The translations under genes were made by a program, and so were the position numbers. From UBA1774 sp045628925 (GTDB taxonomy: Bacteria > Bacillota > Clostridia > Oscillospirales > Oscillospiraceae): a stretch of DNA of 56,642 bases. Shown piece after piece: positions 17,486-26,000 of the stretch (position 1 is its first letter; each line of letters begins with the position of its first letter). The notes below the pieces were generated by a model that was given only the letters and a program-made list of their open reading frames with translations, was not told where the DNA came from and made no database searches. The stretch lies in the NCBI GenBank assembly GCA_045628925.1, contig JAZQQF010000102.1, positions 1-56,642 of the forward strand, read 5' to 3'.

Positions 17486-17815
17486 TCAGCCATCCGCCGG
17501 ATACGCGCCATGCGGCCCTGCCTCGGCAAGGATCTTCTGCGCCTGCAGCCTGGCCAGCGCCAGCTGCTGTGCGCTCATGCGATGCACATTTTCCACATAC
17601 TGCTCGGCCGCTGCTTCTGCCGCTGCGAACACGCCGTTCATTCGGAGCACCGCTTCCGCGAGGCTTCCGGCTTCCTCCAGTTCGTTTTCCCGTTCCTGCA
17701 GCCGGATCTTCAGTTCTTCGATCCGCTGCCTCAGCGCATCGTTTTCCCGGCTCTGTGCCAGCAGCATTTCCAGCAGTTCCCGCCGGCTGAGCCGTTTCAG
17801 TTCCCGATCTGCCAC
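17486..17815 (-). CDS. Small coiled-coil protein of the pilus operon, copy 1
   Basis: A 109-residue helical protein paralogous to 16887-17249. It begins VADRELKRLSRRELLEM (GTG start), followed by a Glu/Arg-rich coiled coil (about 20-50) and an Ala-rich helix. The GTG at 17815 is chosen because GGGAGG lies 9 nt upstream and because it matches the paralogue's N-terminus; an in-frame ATG at 17845 would add ten residues and place the ribosome site inside the gene. It has its own promoter with the same TTGCAT -35 as copy 2, hinting at duplication of promoter plus gene. Function unknown; cytoplasmic. Confidence 0.72.
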   Translation of the reverse strand: MADRELKRLSRRELLEMLLAQSRENDALRQRIEELKIRLQERENELEEAGSLAEAVLRMNGVFAAAEAAAEQYVENVHRMSAQQLALARLQAQKILAEAGPHGAYPADG

Positions 17816-17860
17816 TGTGCGCCGCCTCCCGGTCTCTCTGTCCAAAATACAGGGATTATA

Positions 17861-17889
17861 TTATAACCGCTTCGTACTCCAAATGCAAG
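17861..17889 (-). promoter_or_regulatory. Promoter of coiled-coil copy 1
   Basis: Minus strand TTGCAT (17889-17884), 17-bp spacer, TATAAT (17866-17861), the strongest promoter upstream of the pilus locus. Confidence 0.75.
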
Positions 17890-17960
17890 CAGTTTCTTTT
17901 TCAATCGTTCTCCCGTGAACCGGTCTGCTCTGCACCCGGGAAAAAATCCCCCCGGGAGGC

Positions 17961-17989
17961 TTGCGCAATCCCGCCGGAAACGCTAAACT
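17961..17989 (+). promoter_or_regulatory. Probable csoR promoter
   Basis: TTGCGC (17961-17966), 17 bp, TAAACT (17984-17989), about 30 nt before the ATG. The GC-rich dyad around CCCCCCGGGAGG just upstream may be operator sequence, but I cannot define one. Confidence 0.4.
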
Positions 17990-18020
17990 GATACCATCCT
18001 ATAGAAAGCGGGGTCACGTC

Positions 18021-18344
18021 ATGTCGCAGGAACAGGAACATGAACACAGGACGCACGGCCATGCGGCGGAACACGCCCATTATCACTCCCCGGAGGAGAA
18101 AAAACGCCAGTTGAACCGGCTGAACCGGGTCATCGGACATCTGCAGCACGTAAAGCGCATGATCGAAGCGGACGAGGACTGCGCCGACGTGCTCACGCAG
18201 CTCAGCGCCACCCGCAGCGCCATCACCGGCCTTGGCAAGGAGATCATGAACGAGCACATCTCCCACTGTATCTATCACGCCATGGAGGACGGGGACACGG
18301 AGGCCATCGAAGAGTTCAAGAAGGCGATCGAAAAATTCTTCTGA
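18021..18344 (+). CDS. csoR: CsoR/FrmR-family metal-sensing repressor, Cu(I)-type ligand set
   Basis: A 107-residue all-helical repressor. The core EEKKRQLNRLNRVIGHLQHVKRMIEA begins near residue 25. Cys54, His79 and Cys83 reproduce the spacing (25 and 4) of the Cys36-His61-Cys65 copper triad of CsoR proteins, so a Cu(I) sensor is more likely than an RcnR (Ni/Co) or FrmR (formaldehyde) type. The first 22 residues are unusually rich in His (HEHRTHGHAAEHAHYH), a possible extra metal-binding tail. No CopA, CopZ or other exporter is adjacent; the next gene is htpG on the other strand. It may regulate itself or a distant locus. The ATG at 18021 is preferred because the upstream extension (from 17961) would contain the promoter. 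Confidence 0.85.
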   Translation: MSQEQEHEHRTHGHAAEHAHYHSPEEKKRQLNRLNRVIGHLQHVKRMIEADEDCADVLTQLSATRSAITGLGKEIMNEHISHCIYHAMEDGDTEAIEEFKKAIEKFF

Positions 18345-18466
18345 GCGCTTCCGGTATAAATACCCGATTCCATTATAACAGGTTACCTGCGCATCTGCAG
18401 AAGAATTTCTGCGCAAAAACGGGCAATTTTTGTGCAGCGCCCGATGATGCCGACATACAGAAGCGC

Positions 18467-18497
18467 CCTGCGGTCATTTGACTGCAGGGCGCATTGC
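18467..18497 (-). terminator. Terminator after htpG
   Basis: Stem GCGCCCTGC(G)GTC / GAC(T)GCAGGGCGC with loop ATTT, 18 nt after the htpG stop on the minus strand. The T tract is short. Confidence 0.6.
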
Positions 18498-18514
18498 TGT
18501 CTCTTCTCAGGTTC

Positions 18515-20353
18515 TTACACCATCAGCTCGCTCACGAGGCCCGCAAACTCCGCCGGGTCGGCGATGGCCGCGCCCGCATAGAGCAGCGCTTCGTAATACA
18601 GGAGCTTCGCGTACTTCTTTCCCTTTTCCGGGTCATCGGCATAAGCGCGCACAAGGCTTTCATACACGGGATGCTCCGGGTTCAGCTCCAGCACCCGCTC
18701 GGCCTTGATCTTCTCGCCGGAGCCGGGGATGGACGCGAAATACTTCTCCATTTCCAGCGTGATCTCGCCCTGCGTGCCCAGACAGACCGGCGCGCTCTTC
18801 AGGCTGCCGGAAAGCTTGACCGCGCTGACCGCCCCGTCCAGCGCGTCCTTCACAAAGGTGAGCAGCGCTTCGCTGGCCTTCTCCTGCTCCTCCAGCTTCT
18901 GTTTGTCCTCCTCCGTGCCGAGGCCAAGGTCGGCGGAGATGACGTTTTTCAGTTCCTTCTCCGAATAGGACCCCAGCATATTCATGACGAACTCGTCCAC
19001 CTCGTCAGTGAGGTAGAGGATGGTCCAGCCCTTTTCCCGCACAGGCTCCGCCTGCGGGAGCTTGTCCAGCCGCGCCACGGTATCGCCGCAGGCATAATAG
19101 ATGAACTGCTGCTCCTCGCTCATGCCGGAAACATAGTCCGCAAGGCTGACGGGCTTCCCGGCCGCGGAGGAATAGAACAGGAGCAGATCCTGCAGCAGGT
19201 CCTTCTTCATGCCGTAGTCATTCAGGATGCCGTATTTCAGCTGGAGGCCGAAGGCCTTGTAGAACTTCTCATAGTCCTCCGCTGCGGAATCCATCATCTT
19301 TTTCAGCTCGCTCTTGACTTTCTTCTCCAGATTGGAGGCGATGACCTTCAGCTGCCGGTCGTGCTGCAGCAGCTCACGGGAGATATTCAGGCTCAGGTCG
19401 GGCGAATCCACCACGCCGCGGACGAAGCGGAAGCATTCGGGCAGCAGGTCGGCGCACTTGTCCATGATAAGGACGCCGTTGGCGTAGAGCTGGAGCCCGG
19501 CTTCGTAATCCCGGGAATAGTAATTATACGGTGCCTGCGAGGGGATGAACAGCAGCGCCTTGTAGCTCACCGCGCCCTCGGCGCTGACGCGGATGATCTT
19601 CAGCGGGTCCTCCCCGTCATAGAACTTTTCCTTGTAGAACTTCGCGCAGTCCTCATCCGAAGCCTCCGCCTTGCTGCGCTGCCAGATGGGCACCATGCTG
19701 TTCACGGTCTCATCGCCCATCTTGATGGGATAGCGCACGTAGTCGGAATACTTCTTGATCAGCCCCTTCAGACGCCATTCGCCCAGAAATTCGGAGTATT
19801 TCTCTTCTTCTCCGTCGGGCTTCACGGTCAGGGTGATCTCCGTGCCGAAATCTTCCTTCTCTGCGGGCTTGATGGTATACCCGTCCGCGCCGGTGGATTC
19901 CCAAAGATAGGCCTGCTCCGTGCCGTATTTCTTCGAGAGGACGGTGACCTTCTCCGCCACCATGAACGCGCTGTAGAAGCCCACGCCGAACTGACCGATC
20001 ACGTCGATCTCCTCGGCGGCCGCCGAATCCTTATCCATATCCTGCTTGAACTGCAGGGAGCCGGAACGGGCGATGACACCCAGATTGTTCTCCATATCCG
20101 CCTCATCCATGCCCACGCCGTTATCGGTGATGGTGATGGTGCGCTTCTCCTCATCCGAAGCGATGCGGATGAAGAAATCCGAGCGGTCCAGCCCCACGTT
20201 CCCCTCCGTGAGGGACTGATAGCAGAGCTTGTCGATCGCGTCGCTGGCATTGGAGATCAGCTCCCGCAGGAAGATCTCCTTGTGGGTGTAGATGGAGTCG
20301 ATCATCAGACCCAGCAGCCGCTTGGATTCCGCCTTAAACTGTCTTTTCGCCAT
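18515..20353 (-). CDS. htpG: Molecular chaperone HtpG (bacterial Hsp90)
   Basis: A 612-residue cytoplasmic ATP-dependent chaperone dimer. The N-terminal GHKL ATPase shows FLRELISNASDAIDKL (helix with the catalytic Glu and Mg-binding Asn), DNGVGMDEADMENNLG and GQFGVGFYSAFMVA. The middle domain carries SLNISRELLQHDRQLKVI with the gamma-phosphate-sensing Arg. The C-terminal dimerisation domain ends at VSELMV. The length is normal. The ATG has GGAGGTACTTGAATC upstream. It is monocistronic with a sigma-A type promoter; no CIRCE element precedes it, unlike the hsp20 gene in this window. Confidence 0.96.
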   Translation of the reverse strand: MAKRQFKAESKRLLGLMIDSIYTHKEIFLRELISNASDAIDKLCYQSLTEGNVGLDRSDFFIRIASDEEKRTITITDNGVGMDEADMENNLGVIARSGSLQFKQDMDKDSAAAEEIDVIGQFGVGFYSAFMVAEKVTVLSKKYGTEQAYLWESTGADGYTIKPAEKEDFGTEITLTVKPDGEEEKYSEFLGEWRLKGLIKKYSDYVRYPIKMGDETVNSMVPIWQRSKAEASDEDCAKFYKEKFYDGEDPLKIIRVSAEGAVSYKALLFIPSQAPYNYYSRDYEAGLQLYANGVLIMDKCADLLPECFRFVRGVVDSPDLSLNISRELLQHDRQLKVIASNLEKKVKSELKKMMDSAAEDYEKFYKAFGLQLKYGILNDYGMKKDLLQDLLLFYSSAAGKPVSLADYVSGMSEEQQFIYYACGDTVARLDKLPQAEPVREKGWTILYLTDEVDEFVMNMLGSYSEKELKNVISADLGLGTEEDKQKLEEQEKASEALLTFVKDALDGAVSAVKLSGSLKSAPVCLGTQGEITLEMEKYFASIPGSGEKIKAERVLELNPEHPVYESLVRAYADDPEKGKKYAKLLYYEALLYAGAAIADPAEFAGLVSELMV

Positions 20354-20421
20354 GATTCAAGTACCTCCGTGTTTCGCTGCGCCGCTGCAAAGTGCATCGG
20401 CGACGGTTATTCTATCTGTTT

Positions 20422-20449
20422 ATTTTACCACGATTTTCCGCTTTTTCAA
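20422..20449 (-). promoter_or_regulatory. htpG promoter
   Basis: Minus strand TTGAAA (20449-20444), 16-bp spacer, TAAAAT (20427-20422). About 60 nt of leader. Confidence 0.6.
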
Positions 20450-20492
20450 CGAGCAGCGTGTAAACTTTTGTTGAAAGTTCCGGTGCCCCGCG

Positions 20493-21998
20493 TTATTCCG
20501 CCGCGCCCCATTCCCGTGCCAGCCGGACGGCCTTATGCCACCCGCGCAGGTTCGCTTCCCGCGTTTCGGCAGCCATGGACGGCGTGAAGATGCGCTGGCT
20601 CTCCCGCAGCTTCGTAAGCTCCTCCGGCCCGCTCCAGAGCCCCGCCGTCAGACCCGCCAGCGCCGCCGCGCCGAAGGCGGTGGTCTCCACGTTCACCGGC
20701 CGGTCCACCGGGATGCCCAGCAGGTCGGCCTGATACTGCATCATGAAATCGCTGACGCTGGCGCCCCCGTCCACCCGCAGCTCCGTGATGGGCGAAGCGG
20801 TATCCCGGTTCATGGTCTCCACCAGATCGGACACCTGGCAGGCGATGGATTCCAGCACCGCGCGGCACAGCACCGCCCGGTCGCTGCCCCGGGTGAGGCC
20901 GAAGAAGCAGCCCCGCGCCGCCGGATCCCAATAGGGCGCGCCCAGCCCGGTGAAGGCCGGAACGAAATAGACGCCCTGATTATCCGGCACAGACTCCGCG
21001 AGGATATCCGTTTCATGGGCAGCCGAGACAACGCCCGCCGCGTCCCGCAGCCACTGGATGGCAGACCCGGCGTTGAACACGCTGCCCTCCAGCACATAGG
21101 TCGTCTCTCCGCCGCGCTGCCAGCCGATGGTGGTGACCAGCCCGTTTTTGGAAAGTACCCGCTCCGAGCCCAGATTCAGCAGGGTGAAGCAGCCGGTCCC
21201 ATAGGTGTTCTTCGCCATGCCGGGCCTGAAGCAGCCCTGTCCGAAAAGCGCGGCCTGCTGGTCGCCCACGGCGGCGCAGATGGGGATGCCCGCCAGCTCC
21301 CGGATGCCGGTGATCGGGGCGACGGCGCCGTAGACTTCCCCGTTGGAGACCGGGCGGGGCAGCATGACTTCCGGGATGTCCAGCACCTTCAGAATATCTT
21401 CGTCCCAGCAGAAGCGGGACGTATCGAACAGCATGGTACGAGAGGCGTTGGATCCGTCCGTCACGTGAACTTTTCCTCCGGTGAGCTGCCAGATGAGCCA
21501 GCTGTCCACCGTTCCGAACAGCAGTTCCCCGTCTGCCGCCCATCTCCGCAGCGCGGGGTCCTGATCCAGCAGCCATTTCAGCTTGGTGCCGGAAAAATAG
21601 GGGTCGATGAGCAGGCCGGTCTTCTGCTGGATATAGGGGCCGAGCCCGTCCGCTTCCAGCTGCGCGCAGATATCCGCCGTCCGCCGGCACTGCCAGCAGA
21701 TGGCGTTCGCCACCGGCTTCCCCGTGGTCTTTTCCCAGAGGACCGTGGTCTCCCGCTGGTTCGTGATGCCGATGCAGGCGATATTCGTGGGGCTGATCCC
21801 GCTTTTTTCGTAGACCTCCGCCATGGCCTTCAGCTGAGTCGAAAGGATCTCCATGGGGTCATGCTCCACCCAGCCGGGCTTGGGATAGATCTGCGTCAGC
21901 GGGAACTGGGCCATATACAGCGCATTCCCCATTCGGTCAAACAGAATGGCGCGGGAGCTGGTGGTCCCCTGATCCAGCGCTAAAATATATTCGTTCAC
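20493..21998 (-). CDS. glpK: Glycerol kinase
   Basis: A 501-residue FGGY-family kinase that phosphorylates glycerol to glycerol 3-phosphate in the cytoplasm. Key segments are the N-terminal ATP loop LALDQGTTSSRAILFD, NQRETTVLWEKTTGKP and ICWQCRRTADIC near the glycerol site (CWQCRR), FSGTKLKWLLD, and the C-terminal phosphate/adenosine motif LRVDGGASVSDFMMQ. The length is typical of the family. No glpF, glpD or glpO lies beside it. It diverges from a lipase-like gene at 22120, so glycerol released from glycerides could feed the kinase (inference from context only). A strong hairpin sits in its leader just upstream of the ribosome site. Confidence 0.95.
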   Translation of the reverse strand: MNEYILALDQGTTSSRAILFDRMGNALYMAQFPLTQIYPKPGWVEHDPMEILSTQLKAMAEVYEKSGISPTNIACIGITNQRETTVLWEKTTGKPVANAICWQCRRTADICAQLEADGLGPYIQQKTGLLIDPYFSGTKLKWLLDQDPALRRWAADGELLFGTVDSWLIWQLTGGKVHVTDGSNASRTMLFDTSRFCWDEDILKVLDIPEVMLPRPVSNGEVYGAVAPITGIRELAGIPICAAVGDQQAALFGQGCFRPGMAKNTYGTGCFTLLNLGSERVLSKNGLVTTIGWQRGGETTYVLEGSVFNAGSAIQWLRDAAGVVSAAHETDILAESVPDNQGVYFVPAFTGLGAPYWDPAARGCFFGLTRGSDRAVLCRAVLESIACQVSDLVETMNRDTASPITELRVDGGASVSDFMMQYQADLLGIPVDRPVNVETTAFGAAALAGLTAGLWSGPEELTKLRESQRIFTPSMAAETREANLRGWHKAVRLAREWGAAE

Positions 21999-22013
21999 GG
22001 TTTCCGTCCTTTC

Positions 22014-22040
22014 CGCGAAAAGGGGTTCCCCTTTTCCGCG
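22014..22040 (-). promoter_or_regulatory. Hairpin in the glpK leader
   Basis: Stem CGCG(G)AAAAGGGG / CCCCTTTTCGCG with a 2-nt loop on the minus strand, ending a few nt before the GAAAGGA ribosome site of glpK. No T-run follows, so it is not an intrinsic terminator as written. Confidence 0.55.
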
Positions 22041-22042
22041 TT

Positions 22043-22082
22043 TCGGTGTATACTATTTATTATATAAAGATTATACCACGCC
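22043..22082. promoter_or_regulatory. AT-rich divergent promoter region of glpK and the lipase gene
   Basis: Several TATAAT-like hexamers on both strands (minus TATAAT at about 22075-22070; plus TATACT at 22050-22055 and TATAAA further on) in an otherwise GC-rich gap. Exact -35 boxes cannot be fixed. Confidence 0.4.
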
Positions 22083-22119
22083 TGCCCCCTTCCCGGCAAG
22101 CGCGGAAAGGAGCATTCGG

Positions 22120-23037
22120 ATGGAAACGGGATCTCTCAATTCTGCCGGCGGCGGCAAGCTGCAGCTCACCCTCTGGCTGCCGGAAGGGGAACCGGTCGGC
22201 GTCGTTCAGCTCGTTCACGGCATCGCGGAATATGCCGGGCGATACGGGTTTCTGGCCGAAGCGCTGAACGCGAAGGGCTATATCCTCGCGGCGGAGGACC
22301 ACATGGGTCACGGCGGCAGCATCACGAAGGCGCACCCCATGGGCTGCATCAAGGGCGGCTGGACGGCGCTGACGAAGGACGTATTTCTGGTTTCGGAGCT
22401 GCTGAAAAAGCGCTATCCGGCGCTGCCCCTCTTCCTCATGGGGCACAGCATGGGCTCCTTCCTCGCCCGCACCTGCCTGTATACTTACCCGGATGCGGGC
22501 TATTCCGGCTGCATCCTTTCCGGCACGGCATGGCAGCCCGCCATGGTGCTGAAGACCGGGATGAAGCTGGCGAAGGGGGAGGTCTACCGGCACGGGGAGC
22601 ATACCGCCAGCGAATCTCTGAAAAACCTGATGTTCGGGGCCTACCTCAAGGGCATCCGGGACGCGAAGTCCCCCAACGACTGGATCTCCACCCTGCGGGA
22701 GACCGTGGACGTTTACGATGCTGACCCGCTCTGCGGCTTCGTGCCCTCCGCCGGGCTGGACCTTGCCATGCTGGAGGGGCTGCAGCGGAATCAGCAGCCG
22801 GAAAACCTCGCCGCCATGCCGAAGGATCTGCCGGTATGGTTCTTCGCCGGGGATAAAGATCCGGTGGGAAGCAAGGGCAAGGGCGTGAAGAAAAGCGCCC
22901 GTGCGTTCCAGAAGGCCGGGATGCGGAACGTGGAGCTGACGCTCTACCCCGGTGCGCGGCACGAAACGCTGAACGATTTCTGCCGGGCGGAGGTCATTTC
23001 CGACCTGCTGGCGTGGCTGGAAAAGCACCGGGGATAA
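22120..23037 (+). CDS. Alpha/beta hydrolase, monoacylglycerol lipase/lysophospholipase type
   Basis: A 305-residue serine hydrolase. The oxyanion region is QLVHGIAEYAGRY (about 30-42, the HG motif typical of this Hydrolase_4 family). The nucleophile elbow is GHSMGS with Ser110, the acid is probably the Asp of FAGDKDPVGS (about 247), and the His is in PGARHETLN (about 285). No signal peptide, so probably cytoplasmic. AAAGGAG lies 9 nt before the ATG. It is divergent from glpK, which would suit a role in releasing glycerol from monoacylglycerols, but the substrate is not shown by sequence. It ends at a strong bidirectional terminator. Confidence 0.88.
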   Translation: METGSLNSAGGGKLQLTLWLPEGEPVGVVQLVHGIAEYAGRYGFLAEALNAKGYILAAEDHMGHGGSITKAHPMGCIKGGWTALTKDVFLVSELLKKRYPALPLFLMGHSMGSFLARTCLYTYPDAGYSGCILSGTAWQPAMVLKTGMKLAKGEVYRHGEHTASESLKNLMFGAYLKGIRDAKSPNDWISTLRETVDVYDADPLCGFVPSAGLDLAMLEGLQRNQQPENLAAMPKDLPVWFFAGDKDPVGSKGKGVKKSARAFQKAGMRNVELTLYPGARHETLNDFCRAEVISDLLAWLEKHRG

Positions 23038-23048
23038 CACAGGATAGA

Positions 23049-23090
23049 AAAGGCTGCGGCAAAACGGTCGTTTTGCCGCAGCCTTCTTTT
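23049..23090. terminator. Bidirectional terminator (17-bp stem)
   Basis: AAGGCTGCGGCAAAACG / CGTTTTGCCGCAGCCTT with a 2-nt loop, then CTTTTT on the plus strand, between the lipase gene and the convergent BlaR1-type gene. Confidence 0.9.
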
Positions 23091-26000
23091 TACCGTTTTG
23101 ATCTCAGGAACACTTCCCCTGTGGGAACAAAGAGCGTATAGATCACGCTGGTATAGCCTTCTCCCGTTTCGTCCGGCAGCAGCACGGCTTCGGGCATCAC
23201 GCAGTTCCATACGACAAGGTCGCCCTCGCCGAAGAGGTAAAACGTGCCCGGCTCGTCCGTTTCCGCGCTGTATTTCATCCGGCACGGGCCTTCCGCCGTT
23301 CCGGGCATGGGCAGGGACAGCACGCGCCCGTCCTCGTAGACGAAATACAGCGCGCCGACGGCGTCCTCCCCGTCCCGGAACTCCCCGTAGACCGGGTCGC
23401 CGCCGCTGACCGGCCAGCGTTCCCACGCGCCGCCGGAGTTATAGCCCGCGCCGCAGTCCGGCACGATCTCGATGGGGACTTCCTTCCCGTTCACCATGCT
23501 CGTCAGGCTCTCTAGCGCGGCGACAGCCTTTTTTGCGCTTCCGTACTGTATGGGTTCCGGCGTGAAAACCGGCGCAAGCCCGGTCAGTACCCGCGCTTCC
23601 GAAGCGCCCGCCCGTGCGGAGACGGTCTGCACTGCGCGTCCGGCGCTGTCCCATTCGCAGACGACATTCTTGCGGAAGCGCGGCGTTTCGCCGGATACGT
23701 CCAGCGTCACGCAGCGGCTGCCCTCATCGTAGAACAGCAGCACCTCGTCCCCGTGCTTCACGCCGCCCGAGAGCATCACGCCGCCGACGTTCGTGTCCCC
23801 GTGGGCGTGATACCAGCAGTCGGATTCCGGCACGTAGCTATAGCTGAGCGTGAGATCCCCGAAATCCACGCCGGTATACGTGCGCAAATACGCCAGCAAC
23901 TCATTGCGGGGCAGCACGTCCGTGGGGCATTCCGTGACCCAGTACCCGGTGTGTGCGAGATATGCCCGGACCTCCTCCTGCGTCGGGGTATGCCCAATGC
24001 CGATATACAGCAGCTCGTCCAGATTTATTTCCAGCGGGTTCATATAGGTCGAGGTCAGGAAGCCCATGCGGTGATAGTCCTCATTGAACCAGTCCGTCCA
24101 GCTCTGCAGCTCCGCTTCGCTGAGGACTTCCGGCGCCTCGTCCGCATAGAGGTCGCCTGCCCAGCGAAGCCACGCTCCGGCAGATTCCGCTGCCGCTCCG
24201 GTCGGGAATTTCCCCACCTGCACGTCCGCCTCCGCAGCCCAGACCTCCGCGCCGCCGACGAGGGTCAGGCGCAGCCAGCCGTCCTCCCGGCGCACGATGG
24301 TGCCATAGCCATCCAGCGTAAGGGTATCCTCGCGGCTTCCGCTTTCCGTCAGTCTGAAAACCGTCGCCCCGGTGGGAACGCAGACCGGGTTCGTCACTTC
24401 ATCACGCAAGCTGTCGTCATAGGGGCGGGTATCCCGCTCCCGAAGCCAGCCGGTGACATAGCCGGGCAGCTTGAGATCGAAGCCCTGCACGACCAGCCAG
24501 CATTCTCCGTCCGCATCCTCTGCAGCGACGACCGTGAGCAGCGTCCCCGCCGGGATCTCCCACAGCGTTTCATTCCCATTTGGGACGTTCCGCATGGCCG
24601 CGGCGGCGGCGGTGAGGATCGTATCGCCCGCTGCGGGATTCGCATAGGCATCCGTTTCTTCCACCGGGGCGGGCGGCTCCACAGCCTCCGCGCCGTCATC
24701 CGGCTCGAATCGGGCCCGTACCGCTTCGCCGCCCGCAGGCACGGTATACTCCGTCACGTCGGAGAACATATCCGCGAACAGCTTATGGCCCTTCTCGTTG
24801 TCCCAGCAGACGAATCTCCAACCCGCGTCCGGCTCGGCGATGAGTGTCAGCGCTTCGCCCTCCATGAAATAGATCGACGTGCCGGAATAGACCCCGTACC
24901 AGCTCTCATTGCCCGCGTCATCCGTATGCGTGACGCTGGCTTTCCCGCCCTCCGTGACCGAGACGGTCACGGTCACACGATTCGACGGGGCAAATACGGG
25001 CTTCAGCTCCGCGTCTGAGTCCGGCATGGTGAACACGGTATCGCCGCTGTGTTCGTCCTCCACCTGCCCGGCGGAAAGCTCCCAATGGTCGAAGCGCCAG
25101 CCCGGATCGGGCCGGACGGTGAGGAGGATCTCCTCCCCTTCTGCGTATTCGCCGGTGATGAGCGCCGCGTAGCCCGCCGGGAAGCTGCCGCCCTCCGAAC
25201 CCGCGATGGTCAGGGAATACAGCGGCTTCGCGACCCGCCCCAGCGCCTTTTCCGCGGCGGCGATCCGGTCGGTGCTCGCGTCATCGGGATAGTCGCCCTC
25301 CAGACAGGGCCGGAAGATCTCCGGCAGCGGTGCATCGAAGGAACACCAGCCGTCCAGCCCCCGCAGATGCAGGATGAACCGGGCGGGCAGATCGTGGTCA
25401 AAGCAGATCTCGTCCGCCGCTGTTTCTTCCGTCAGGATAAATTCGCTCACGCTATGTGGGCCGCTGACGAAGCTCTCATACCCCACCAGCACCCGCCGCC
25501 CGTCCGACAGTCGGCCTTCCATCAGCTCGACGGTAAAGGTGAATTTTTCCTTCTTTTCTCCCTCTGCTTTCAAGGTACAGTCCAGCGTCAGCTTCGTTCC
25601 CTCCCGCTCCGCGTTCCGGATGGTCAGCGTGCAGGGGGACTTTTCCAGCGTTCCGGCGTGGTCGTCCCGGTACAGCTCCGATAGATTTCCGTATCGGGCG
25701 CCCGTGAGGATGACCGGCTCCTCGGATGCCCGCTTTCCCGCGAAGGCGCAGAGCGCCGCGATGATCGCCAGCGTAAGCGCCAGCACCGTGATCCACAGGG
25801 GCAGCTTCCCCTTCCGGGCGATCATGCGCACCCGCTCCCGCAGGGCCTTTTTCCCGCCGGACATGGCGGTGGCGGCGCTGAGCAGGCCAGCCTTTTTCTT
25901 CCCGGCGGCAAGGGCGATGAGCGTTTCGCCGTAGGCTTCCCACTCGCCCGCGCCCAGCGACCGCACCGCGCCCGCATCGGCCCAAAGCTCGCTGTCCTGC

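Noticed and set aside
14403..17918. 1171-codon plus-strand frame
   Set aside because: Antisense to the adhesin, signal peptidase and small genes; real motifs are all on the minus strand.
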